From Monosporascus cannonballus (Eukaryota > Ascomycota > Sordariomycetes > Xylariales), in NCBI GenBank assembly GCA_004154925.1, contig QJNS01000019.1, positions 248,001-312,000 of the forward strand: a DNA stretch of 64,000 nucleotides, read 5' to 3'. Below the pieces are notes generated by a model. That model was given only the letters and a program-made list of their open reading frames with translations. It was not told the DNA's origin and made no database searches. Below, in pieces: positions 35,601-46,200 of the stretch (positions are counted from its first letter, which is position 1; each line of letters starts with the position of its first letter). The position numbers were made by a program, and so were the translations under genes.

Positions 35601-36007
35601 TCTCTGTCTGCCATGATGGAAGATGGTATGATGGCTGAACAGGGTGTTTTGGAAGTTGACGAAAAGTATCTAACGTTAGAATATAGAGGCGGCAGTAAAC
35701 CAAAAGGCCCACGTTGGGACGTGTGGGACCAGCTCGAAGATTGGGATCGAAAAGGCGGCTTGTTACTCGAATTGGCAGGTGAGGGTGATGCTAAAGACGG
35801 GTAAGGAGAGGTCTCGCCCGATGATCTCGGAGGTGAGGTTATGTGGCGACGGGTGCACGCGGCAGAGAAAAATGAAGATTGCTGCGAGGTCGAGTTAGGA
35901 GAGAGTGACATAATACCTCTCCAGCCCCTCCCAGCAGTGATGACATTGTTGGCGTTAGCGGATGGAATGAGTTGAGGGGTCACTGCCCGCCCAATCATAT
36001 TCATCAT
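32653..36007 (-). CDS. ape2: M1-family zinc aminopeptidase (Ape2/Aap1 type)
   Basis: Removes N-terminal residues from peptides. Exons (minus strand) 36007-35511, 35457-33717, 33558-33359 and 33250-32653 sum to 3036 nt, 1011 residues, with consistent phases; introns are 53, 158 and 108 bp. Catalytic features: GAMENWG (residues 417-423) and the zinc site HELAH-x18-E (H453, H457, E476), followed by the ERAP1-like C-terminal domain. The first ATG adds a Ser/Arg-rich, acid-poor presequence of 131 residues. A second ATG at 35614 (M132, MADRDILPSTVVPSHYDL) starts exactly where cytosolic homologues begin. Two products, one organellar or secreted and one cytosolic, are therefore possible. Upstream, APC10 is transcribed in the opposite direction. 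Confidence 0.95.
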
Positions 36008-36856
36008 TGAGGTTGTGTGTTTGCCCCCTCTTAAAAGACCGGCGAGCTCTGATGAGACTAGTTGCTGAAGTTTAACCTTAGGTAATTCTTTGATTTCAAG
36101 AATTGATAGGTCGAATATACTCGAAAGACTTCGAAGACCGACATGAGGATTCTAAGCCATTATCGTAACATGTGAAGTTAGAACCACGAGGACACAAAAC
36201 TCAAACAAACTGATCAAACATTCATTGCTGCTCCGAGGGATGTTTCAGAATCTTCCACAGCAAAGAGAAAAGAAAGACTAATGCGGACAGCCTCCTTATA
36301 GCCGAACCAAGCTGACAGCTTGAGGTTCTGCTCTAATATTTGAAAATAATTTCAAGAAGAGCCGTGCCCGAACGACCACCTACTTAGTAAGCAGGTAATT
36401 CGTAGCCCTGCGGATAATAACTCTGATGAGACTGAGACCGAGGGATAAAGGGAGATTGGCATGGAAGCCTCGAGTCTAATACTCGGACAAAGAGAAATCC
36501 AGATCGGTTGCTCAATTCACCATACGACTTCCAATTAGAGCCGCAGCGCTGTATCGGATAGTATACTATGATAGAGTGGTTAATCGATTATCTGGCAGGA
36601 GGGGACGCTACGACGTACCCAGAACCCCGTTTAAGAGGGAATCCTAGATATGTACATACATACCTATGTACGTGCACATCCTGTTTGGCGTCACGTCGAA
36701 TTCGTTGAGTTTGAACTGCCCATAATTATCATTCAAGCCAAGTGCAGCCTGCGGTACAGAGTGAAGACAGGCTCTATTTTATCACCTAAGAAAGATATTG
36801 CAAAGTAATAATCCTAATGATACCCTGTTCCAATATCCATCTCCTTGTTGCTCAGC
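36008..36856. promoter_or_regulatory. 850-bp divergent intergenic region between aminopeptidase and APC10
   Basis: The two flanking genes start on opposite strands at 36007 and 36857, so this DNA must contain both promoters. No coding potential is seen. Confidence 0.5.
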
Positions 36857-38269
36857 ATGGAGCGACAACCTGGTCGACGTGAGTCTAGTGGGGATTTCCC
36901 AAACAGTGCTTTGCTACGCCAACAACAAGAAGAATTTCGACGACGTCTGCTGAGGCCGGACCACGCAGCTCAAGATGCCGTTACGCCTGACCAGGCGTCA
37001 AATTTTAGGACTGCAGGTGCAAGTCCTTGGGAGCTGCTCAATGCTTTTGATTCACGCACACGACCGACTGATCGGTGGAATCTCAGGACGCCCCAAGGTC
37101 AGTCTGGGTTTTTTGTCAACGTCCTCTGTCATCATCTCAGGTTCCTTGTTCAATCTGCTATGTTCCTTGGTCATCCCGAGTCCCTCTCAATCACTGCTGG
37201 GTTCCCATATAAGAAGACATGGCATCGTCCAGAAGATACCCTGCTACGTATCACACTGGCTCCCCTGTTGAAAGGAACAGAGGGCGTCGACGGCTTCGAG
37301 ATCAAGACGAGATTTACATACGAGAAGATAATCCATTCGATGCTCCTCTTTCATACGAGTCTGACTATTCGGAATCAGCTGATAGGACCGACGATGATGA
37401 CGACGACGACTTTGAAATTGAGGAGGGCGAGAATGAAGCAGAGGACGATGCTGATGCTGATGCCGATGCCGCTGACGGTGATGAAGGCGCTGAGAATGAG
37501 GACGATGCTCGCGAAGGGGAAGAGACTCCTTTTGATGCATCTGCAATCGGCTTGAAGGAGATCAGCAACCTTGCTAGCTTCACAGTGAGCAGCTACAAGC
37601 CTGGATGTGGCGTTAAGGAGCTTCGTGACGACGACGTGAACCAATTTTGGCAGTGGGTACCTCGGCGTCTAGATCTTTCTACATAATTGTCCATACTGAT
37701 AAGGGCCTAGATCTGATGGTCCTCAACCTCACCGCTTGAACATTCATTTCATCAAGCGCGTTGAGATTCGTGCCCTGCGACTTTATCTGGACTATGAGCT
37801 CGATGAAAGCTATACACCAACGAAAATCCAGATCACTGCAGGTTTCGGTCCAAACCAGACTATTCCCTTCACCACGATGGAGTTGAGTGTGCCCAAGGGT
37901 TGGATCGACGTCCCCATTGCGGGAGCTGGCGGCGGCCCAGATGGCAATTCCCTCTGTTGTTGGTTTGTCCGCGTCATTGTCCTTGAGAACCACCAAAACG
38001 GTAAGGATACTCATATCCGCGGAGTCAAGGTCTATGCGTTGGACGACAGTGCCGACACCGCCGTCAATAACCCGGTCGACGATATTGTGGAAGCTATCGA
38101 TGACTATCGAGATAGAATGGCCAGCATGAATATCCACGATCACGATAATGATGCCGCGTTGAAGCATGACGCAGAAGTCCGGCGCCGCAAAGCGAATGCG
38201 AAAAAGCATGTTCCCGGAGACGGCGGGCTCAGCGTACCCGACTTCATGAGAGAACCAGAAATACGCTAA
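36857..38269 (+). CDS. apc10: anaphase-promoting complex subunit 10 (Apc10/Doc1)
   Basis: DOC-domain subunit that helps the APC/C hold D-box substrates during mitotic exit. Exon 1 36857-37097, exon 2 from about 37214 or 37217 (two adjacent AAG acceptors both keep phase) to 37652, exon 3 37711-38269; about 411-412 residues. The last junction restores VNQFWQSDGPQPHRLNIHF, the DOC signature. Further DOC sequence: RVEIRALRLYLDYELDESYTP, GWIDVPI, HIRGVKVYAL. The protein ends in Ile-Arg, the tail that docks into the TPR subunit Cdc27/Apc3. A long N-terminal extension contains an unusually acidic stretch (Asp/Glu/Ala-rich, encoded about 37390-37530) before the DOC domain. The 36857 ATG is the first in frame; the open frame starting at 36845 begins with TTG. 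Confidence 0.93.
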
Positions 38270-39452
38270 TCATTCAGAATACACCTCGACCCTAATCACG
38301 GGGCGTCATGTGATAGCATTCCAGTTGTACATTGGTCAACCCATCATGAACACCGAGGGAGGAAATGGAGACATAAACCAGGCGTGAATTTTGTCGAATT
38401 CACCTAATGATGCATAACAGTGAGTGGCACCGGAACTATGAACTTGCAGGGACCTATGACTACCTCGACATAAGGCTAACAGTTTGCCGTCAGTAGTATC
38501 GCTAGTCATCATCTTACCTCCCGTAAATTACTAGAAGGGATAGGTTACTTATGCGGAAGAACAATAGCATGACAAGCGGCGGGCTCATAATACCGGCGCG
38601 AAACCCCTCCAGTTTGTTCTCGGTATGCTGTAGCGTCGATACATACTTATACCCTTAGCACCGCCAACGTGTGTTCATATATACTATTCAGAGAACATAT
38701 TTTCGCTCTGTGTCTGACATCAAGCGGCTGGCAGATTCGTCCTCGATATCATGTTAGAATGTGATGCTCTGATTTGTAATCAACCTGCAAGCTTCCCGTG
38801 TAGTTGCTTCGAATGTGGTAATGGCCTTATTTGTAGGGAGCTAGCTACCTCCTAAACTAGAGGCAGTGTTACATCAAAACTAGAAACGATTCGGTCACTG
38901 GATAGAGCGGCAGTGTCATACCTCGAGGTATTTTCCCCTATAGGTGGGGTTATGGCGTATCCAAGGGTGATAGAACAGGCAGAGGATCAGTTATTAAGGG
39001 TAGCGTTAAAGCGGTGAATTCCTTTTGCTATTGCGTCGACTTTCCCTTAGCTGATATTACAGTACAGAAGGATCCAGAGTGGTCATTCGCAGATTCTACT
39101 TCGTACACCTGCCTGCCGGAAGCTGAAAACCCATCCGTACGGGGCGGAGTAAGTGGGGTTCATATCCGGAATTCATATCCCGGAAGCGAGGTTTCGTCAT
39201 TCTTGGCGTTTACCCATCGTCCTCCTTGAGACCCGGGTGGGGAGGTCTGCTTGCTGAAATCGCGACATACATCTTGTAGTGAGCAACGAAACTGCACGAG
39301 TCTACGCTTATGATCCCGCATCTTGGTAACTTATTTGACTGAATCCCCATTCGGGACGCCAAGAAACTGCAGACGCAAGCTGGAATTACTACAACTCTCC
39401 TTGCGTGACTGAGGGGACTCGCAAGTTGAAGAACTAGCTGATTTGGCCAACG
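38270..39452. other. 1.2-kb intergenic stretch
   Basis: No gene seen. Holds the APC10 3' region and the promoter of the following adenylyltransferase gene. Confidence 0.5.
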
Positions 39453-40379
39453 ATGGCCATGTCCGGCTCTAAATCTAATGTCGCTAATGCGCTTTCTGAA
39501 AACCTAGTCTCATTCTTCACACAAGCTCTCAAAAGTTTTCAGCTCTCTAAAGCAACATTTCGGGTACTATGCTCATTACCGCTGGCGAACGAGCTTGTAC
39601 CCCTACCACCACCGTCGCAGCCGCGATTTCTCCTGGTCCTCGATTCATCCTTCAACCCGCCTACACTCGGGCACCAGCGCATGGCCATGTCCGCAGTGAC
39701 TGACAATCGTTACTCTGCAAACTCTCGGATATTACTACTACTTGCGACCAGCAATGCAGACAAGGCGCCGAAGCCGGCTGCGTTTCCGCAGCGTTTTGCG
39801 ATGATGTACATCTTCGCGCAGGATCTGCTATCCGCGATGAGCTCACGAGGAAACCTCGGGGCCGTGGGGATCGACGTCGCAGTGACCACTGAGCCTTATT
39901 TCCACTCGAAATCCAAAGTGATCGCCGCGAGCGACTTCTACACGCGCAGCGCGCGAGACCCGGAGACGCCGGTGGAGCAGGTCTACCTGACGGGCTTCGA
40001 CACGCTGGTCCGCATATTCAACCCCAGATACTACGACGCCGACGGGTCGATGGCTGCCGCACTGGACCCATTCTTCGCGCGGTCGAGCCTCAGGGTCACG
40101 ATGCGTCCGGATGCCGGCTGGGGCGACGCCGAGGAGCAGTGGAAGTACCTGGACGGGCTTCGGCGCGGCGGCGGGCTGGCCGAAATCGGTGGGAGGGCTG
40201 AGTGGGCGCAGAGGGTGGAGATGGTGGACAGCCGCGGGAACGGCGACCCGGTTATCAGCAGCACCAAGGTCAGAGAAGCTGTTGCTGGGCAGGATTGGGA
40301 TAGGCTGCGGACCCTCGTGAGTGGCCGAGTGGCCGAGTGGATTCGCAAAGAAGGGCTTTATTCCCAAGATGAAGGGTGA
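39453..40379 (+). CDS. pof1: nicotinamide mononucleotide adenylyltransferase-like nucleotidyltransferase (Pof1 type)
   Basis: Transfers AMP to nicotinamide mononucleotide to make NAD, by resemblance to yeast Pof1. Single exon, 308 residues. The nucleotidylyltransferase alpha/beta-phosphodiesterase signature is present: SSFNPPTLGH (65-74, the GxH of the (H/T)xGH motif) and ISSTKVR (268-274). Between them are the PQRFAMMYIFAQDL helix, PYFHSKSKVI and VYLTGFDTLVRIFNPRYY, a conserved core motif. The first ~50 residues form a helical extension without a targeting signal. A second ATG lies two codons downstream. The nucleotide specificity is inferred from family, not read from the sequence. Confidence 0.85.
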   Translation: MAMSGSKSNVANALSENLVSFFTQALKSFQLSKATFRVLCSLPLANELVPLPPPSQPRFLLVLDSSFNPPTLGHQRMAMSAVTDNRYSANSRILLLLATSNADKAPKPAAFPQRFAMMYIFAQDLLSAMSSRGNLGAVGIDVAVTTEPYFHSKSKVIAASDFYTRSARDPETPVEQVYLTGFDTLVRIFNPRYYDADGSMAAALDPFFARSSLRVTMRPDAGWGDAEEQWKYLDGLRRGGGLAEIGGRAEWAQRVEMVDSRGNGDPVISSTKVREAVAGQDWDRLRTLVSGRVAEWIRKEGLYSQDEG

Positions 40380-43291
40380 GATAGTGTCTCGCGGACTTTT
40401 GGTGGATGGAGTCTCGTCTCTACCCCGTTGTAGTCCCCGATAATGATGAGAGATGGAACGCGTATCATTTTACTGAGAGATTGGATGGGCTTATCGCGCA
40501 CGTGGTGGTCTTGGATATTATTGAGACACCGTTGGTCACATGCTCATCTATGGGAGTTGCCGCCGCCTCCCTCTCGAATGATCGACGCATTGGGTTGCTA
40601 TCTGATTGGTCCACGCTGTCATTTACTAGAAACTACTTATTCGCTTTTTCGTTGACCGAGCCAGCCCGCAAACCCTCGTGTTACCTCTACACTTGGGATT
40701 GTTCATGCCTCATATGGGATTTCCCATCAAAGATACAGATCCGCCTGGATCCCCTGAGAGCATAGGGAGCAGTATGCTTGCGTTTCCAGGCCGTCCCTTT
40801 CATCAATTGTTGCAGAAGTTGGCCTGCTCTCGCGATAGGCTTCAAACAAAGAGTCTGTTTTTGAAGGATGCCCTCATAACATTAAAGCACTTGAAATGAG
40901 GATATACGAACTCTCGTATGTAAAGTTCAAAACAACGGATGCATTGCGTTCGCATCCTGTATCTCATCTCATATTCAGGAGATGTTAAATTTTGCGGTCG
41001 AAGTAGTCATCCCCTCTCTGAATTCTCTGCCTAATAAGTCATATCACCGGAACCATATGTCTCGTTAAGCTAATGATATAAAACCAATGGGTTATGGCAG
41101 AAGACGAACGAGCCTCATCGCCCTCTTAGAACACGTTGGCTGACCTTTCACTATGTGTCACATTTTCATGTCAGGTAGACGAGCTGGAGGTGCGGTGAAC
41201 AGGCCTCGAAGGAATAACTGCCGAAGAGCAAGCATACTCGCTCTCCTACTACAATCTGCTACATCATATATTGTACATCAACACCTACCATCCTAATAGA
41301 TGGCGAAAGAACTCCAGTAAATGTATACCCGGAAGCTATTGTTGCCTTCGGACGCTGATTCCCCATGTAGGTACCGGTTCATGTCACCGCTTGTTGGCAA
41401 AGGCCTCGGAATCAAACCCCCCTATTTCGGTAGACGTCGCGCTCACAACTCAGTAACGCGGAATGTCTAGATGAATTTACGATATTCTCATTCGAGAAGG
41501 AGCATTTCGTTTAGTTCCAGGTACAACAACTACTAGCGTCAAGCAACATGCAGCCCGAAATCTACGAGACATAACGCCGCCCAATCAGGCGGATCCAGCA
41601 AATATAACGGGGGTCTTGCACCAAGGGTTCCGGCATTACCACCACCTCCGCACCAATAGTCGCATCCCTAAATCCCACAACGTTCTTAAAGCAACACTCA
41701 ATGCAATTATCCATGACAGACACTGGCTATCGTACACGCGTAACGATTATACCATGAGCAGCTTCCCAATTCTATAGGCATGATTTTCACATCTCCCAAC
41801 GAAGATATATGAAAAGGCGTCGTAATATCACTCCACGGGGAGGTAGAGACAACAGGGGACCGGTGCGTATTGGCGTTCCACTACTTTTATAGATAGAAGG
41901 CGCCAAGATTGAGGCTGAAGTTTCCCGTCCCGCATGCAGCAAAGACGACCCGTGACAGGGGCGCTTCCCGGTCAATCACCATCGACTATAGAATGGATCG
42001 TGGAGATGACTCGATAGACAAGCTCCATTATACTCGAGCTTGCACTCATGCTACTACAATGCCTACATACCTCCATATAAAATAAGCCCAAGTAATAGTT
42101 CGGCTTGTAATTTCTGTATGCCAAATCTATTGATAGTCTGGAATAGGTACTTTGCCGTAGTCTATTCCGAACTCCAAGGCGAACGGGATTTCAGGTTTGT
42201 GCCAATGGATGCACCTTAAGTTAAAGTGGAGGAGATGATAACAGGGGCGGCCGAGTCCATGTTCACATCAGGACTAGCGCATAAGCTACTTAACCACTTT
42301 AGGGTTTCCAAGAGGTCATCATTCGACGAACACTGCTTGCAGAGCATCGGAGGTTTTGCAAGTTGAGCACCGACCGATAAGAAAAGCCTGATTTCTGTCT
42401 CCTCTCAGTCATTCAATTTGTTTCGGCTAACATCCAACAAACTCCAAAGCATCTCAGCTACCTACCTCAAGAGTTCGACAACCAGCGTCACACATCGACA
42501 TTACGAATCATTCATCTGAAAGTAAGTTGAAATGAACCGACCTGCCACATGAGACCCGGCCACATGATTTGATTAATAAAAAGCTCTTGGCGATTTTACA
42601 TAAACCTACCTATTCATTTCTTCCATCAAGCCCCTTTCGCGTAGAGAGGTTTCATCGCTCGCATATTGCGTGGTAGGGTCTGCTCCTTCTTGCCACTGGT
42701 CATTACTACCTGGGCACATTATACAGACGGGGACTTCCACTGCTATCAATCTGCCCATCGAACCATCCAAGCCCAGTTCCTCCCCACAAAATAACCGAGG
42801 GATCCGCTAAAGGAAGGTTCCAAGGTTCTGACTACGAGCACGACCTAGAGGCCTAGAGGTACTTGTACTGTGTACGGTTACTTGCCTGCACAGACGCACT
42901 TCAGCTCCCCGTCGTATGCACCTGCTGCCCTGCCGCCGCCGCTACCCATACCCCAAACCCCCAAGCCCCCAAAACCCCCAAGCACCCAAGCTTCCAAGCT
43001 CCCCCGTTACAACTCGCCAGTACCTCCTCCACTCAATCCACTGCCTGACTTTGAATGATGCACGACACACTCCGAGACTGACCCAGCCAACTTACGATAA
43101 TAGGTCCGTCCAACGATCATCTACCGTCGTACATACGTTTATTTTATAGCCGCTATCGACTCTAATCAAGCAAATTCTGCGACTTGACCCTTTCGCCGCC
43201 CTTTTCACTCTGCCCCTGCAGTGGTCGCTGGAAAGACTAAATATAAGTCGAGAGCCAATTAATGATTGATCGCATGTAGCCCACCGGCACC
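40380..43291. other. 2.9-kb intergenic stretch upstream of the demethylase gene
   Basis: No supportable gene; ORFs are short and mostly on mutually overlapping frames. A C-rich tract with repeated CCAAGC/CCCCCAAG (about 42940-43010) precedes the demethylase start and may be part of a long 5' leader. Confidence 0.45.
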
Positions 43292-46200
43292 ATGTCGACT
43301 GATGCGACCGCCGTAATGGCGCCGTCCGATCATCACCAGCAGCCGCAGCCGCAGCCGCAAGTGGTTGACAGTCCTCACAGCGAGATAGGAGGTGAATCAT
43401 CCGGCCATATTGACGCAGCCGACGTAACTATGAAAGACGACGCAATCATGGTGGATGAGAAGCACAGTGGCAATGGTGCACAGAAGCCCATCGGTCTTCA
43501 CTCTCCCCCTGATAGTAATAATGCGATGAAGCTCGATGGTAGCGATGACTCGGACCTCAGCGACTTAGAGGATCGCACTGCCGACTTCACTCAGCCACCA
43601 ACCGCTTCCCCGGTTACCACACGCAAAGAAGAGAAAGACGAAGATATCGGCGATGTCTTTCCCGATCATTGGTCGGGAACTGTCCCCGTCTTCAAGCCGA
43701 CCATGCACCAATTCAAGGACTTCAAGAAATTCGTATGTCGTTTTCGCCCGTCGTCCATTGCTATTTGTCTACGTTTATCTCAGCGCAATTCCGCCCTCAT
43801 CACGTTTACGCGACGGCTGACATGTATGATCACAGATGGAAAAGGTCGATTCCTATGGTATGAAATCCGGTATCATTAAGGTCGTTCCTCCTCAAGAGTG
43901 GAAAGACAAGCTCCCTCCTCTGGATGATCTGGTCAAGCAGGTGACCGTCAGACAACCAATCAAGCAAGAGATCATGGGCTCCAATGGTACCTATAGACAA
44001 GTCAACATCCTTCATCAGCGATCGTATAACCTGCCACAGTGGCGCCAGCTCTGTGACCAGAGTGAGCATCAGCCCCCCGCCAGGCGAGGTGAGAGACGTG
44101 CCCAGCAGGAGAAGCCGAAAGCTGCCCCCCGAACCAGGGCCGCTGTTGCATCGGCTACGACCCGATCGTCGTCAAGCTCTAAGAGACGCGGACGAGGTGG
44201 TCGTGGTAGAGGCAAGAGAGGCTCTGCCAAGGATAACGCGGCGGACTCCGAAGAACGGCCGATGACACCTGTTTCACCGAGACCGACCGAAAACATTGTC
44301 GAGTCGGTCGAGCAAGAGATAGATGCACCCGTTGACGAAGATGACGACGATACACCAAAGGTTGGTCGGATGGGTGGAGTTAGGCTGTCCTCCAAAGAGA
44401 AGACACAGTCTACGTCTGCCCGAAGGAAATATGCGCGGCGTGAAGCGTCGGCCAGAATCGACGAGGAGGCGTTCAAGGATTTCGATTACAAAATGGATAT
44501 ATCGGACTACACGCCAGAGAGATGTGAAGAGCTAGAACGCACATATTGGAAGACGCTCACCTATGCGCCTCCTCTGTACGGTGCCGACCTTCCGGGAACT
44601 CTCTTTGGCGAAAGCACCGAAACCTGGAATCTCAACAAGCTTCCAAACCTCCTAGACGTACTTGGCACCAAGGTGCCTGGTGTCAATACCGCCTACCTCT
44701 ATCTCGGAATGTGGAAGGCAACCTTCGCATGGCATCTTGAAGACGTTGATCTGTATAGTATCAACTACCTCCATTTCGGTGCCCCCAAGCAATGGTACAG
44801 TATCTCACAGGGCGATGCCCGTCGGTTCGAGGCAGCCATGAAGAGCATCTGGCCCACGGATGCGAAAGCCTGTGACCAATTCCTTCGCCACAAAGCCTTC
44901 TTGATCTCGCCAAACCATCTACAGCAATACTTTAACATCAAGGTCAACAAGTGCGTTTCGTATCCTGGGGAGTTCGTCGTCACTTACCCTTATGGCTACC
45001 ATTCTGGCTACAACCTAGGTTACAACTGCGCCGAAGCTGTCAATTTCGCCCTAGATTCCTGGCTACCCATGGGCAAAATTGCGAAGAAATGTGAATGCGC
45101 CCAGGCACAGGATAGTGTTTGGGTGGACGTCTATGAAATAGAGCGCAAACTGCGTGGCGAGGAGACCGACTACGAATATAGTGAGGATGAGGAAGAAGAG
45201 GAAGAGGAAGAAGACGAGGATGATGAACTCGACGGCGGCATAGCAGCCACCAATGCCGTCACGCTGAAGCAGGCTGGGCGGAAACGCAAGCGTGCCATAG
45301 CCGAAAAAGGAGAGCGGAAGGGAGCACGAAAGGTTAAGAAGATACGGCTCCGCGTCAAGACTCACATCGAACCTCCCTGCTGCCTCTGCCCACACGATAT
45401 ACCCGGCACAGAGATGTTACCTACCGACGATGGCCGCAAGGCTCATCGCATTTGTGCGCTGTACGGCCCTGAAACGTGGATCGAAACGGTTGATGACAAA
45501 GAGGTTGTTGCGAACGTGGCGAACATCAGTAAAGCCCGTTTGGACCTCAAGTGCCTGTACTGCCGATCCAAGAAGGGCGCTTGCTTCCAATGTTCTCAGA
45601 AGAAGTGCGCCAGATCCTATCACGCCACCTGTGCAGCGGCCGCCGGAGTGCTCGTAGAAGAGGGCGAGGTTCCTATATTTGGCGAAGACGGCACTGAATA
45701 TAAGGAGCAGGCCTTCGAATTCAGCTGCCGTTTCCACAGGACGAAACGAGAAAAGAAACGAGACGGCAATGCTTTGGATGATTGCCAGAAGACTCGCCAA
45801 GCTGCTGCTGCTCTGAAGAAAGGGGACATATGCCAGTTGCAGTACTATCGTGGCGAGATTTTTGCTGGTGTTGTTGTGGAGAATCGAGCGGATGAGGAGA
45901 CATTCCTTGCCGACATAATTCCTAATGGGTGCGAAGCCTACAAGACCATCAGTAACACGGCACCACCAATGCTAACGTTCATTAGGGACCGAGTTGAGGT
46001 TGAATGGAAATGGCTCCTGCTGCCAGATCCGGCTGACTTGCATCTACCGAAGGCGTCGCCAAATGCCATTCCAATGCCGACCTCGCGCAAGGCGAAGGAG
46101 CACATCAATGCTACTAAGAGGCAGACGGAAGAGCTTCCGCGGGCTGACTCACCTTTCGTTGACGGGTTCACTTGGGCCGAATTCAACTCCTACAAGTGTA

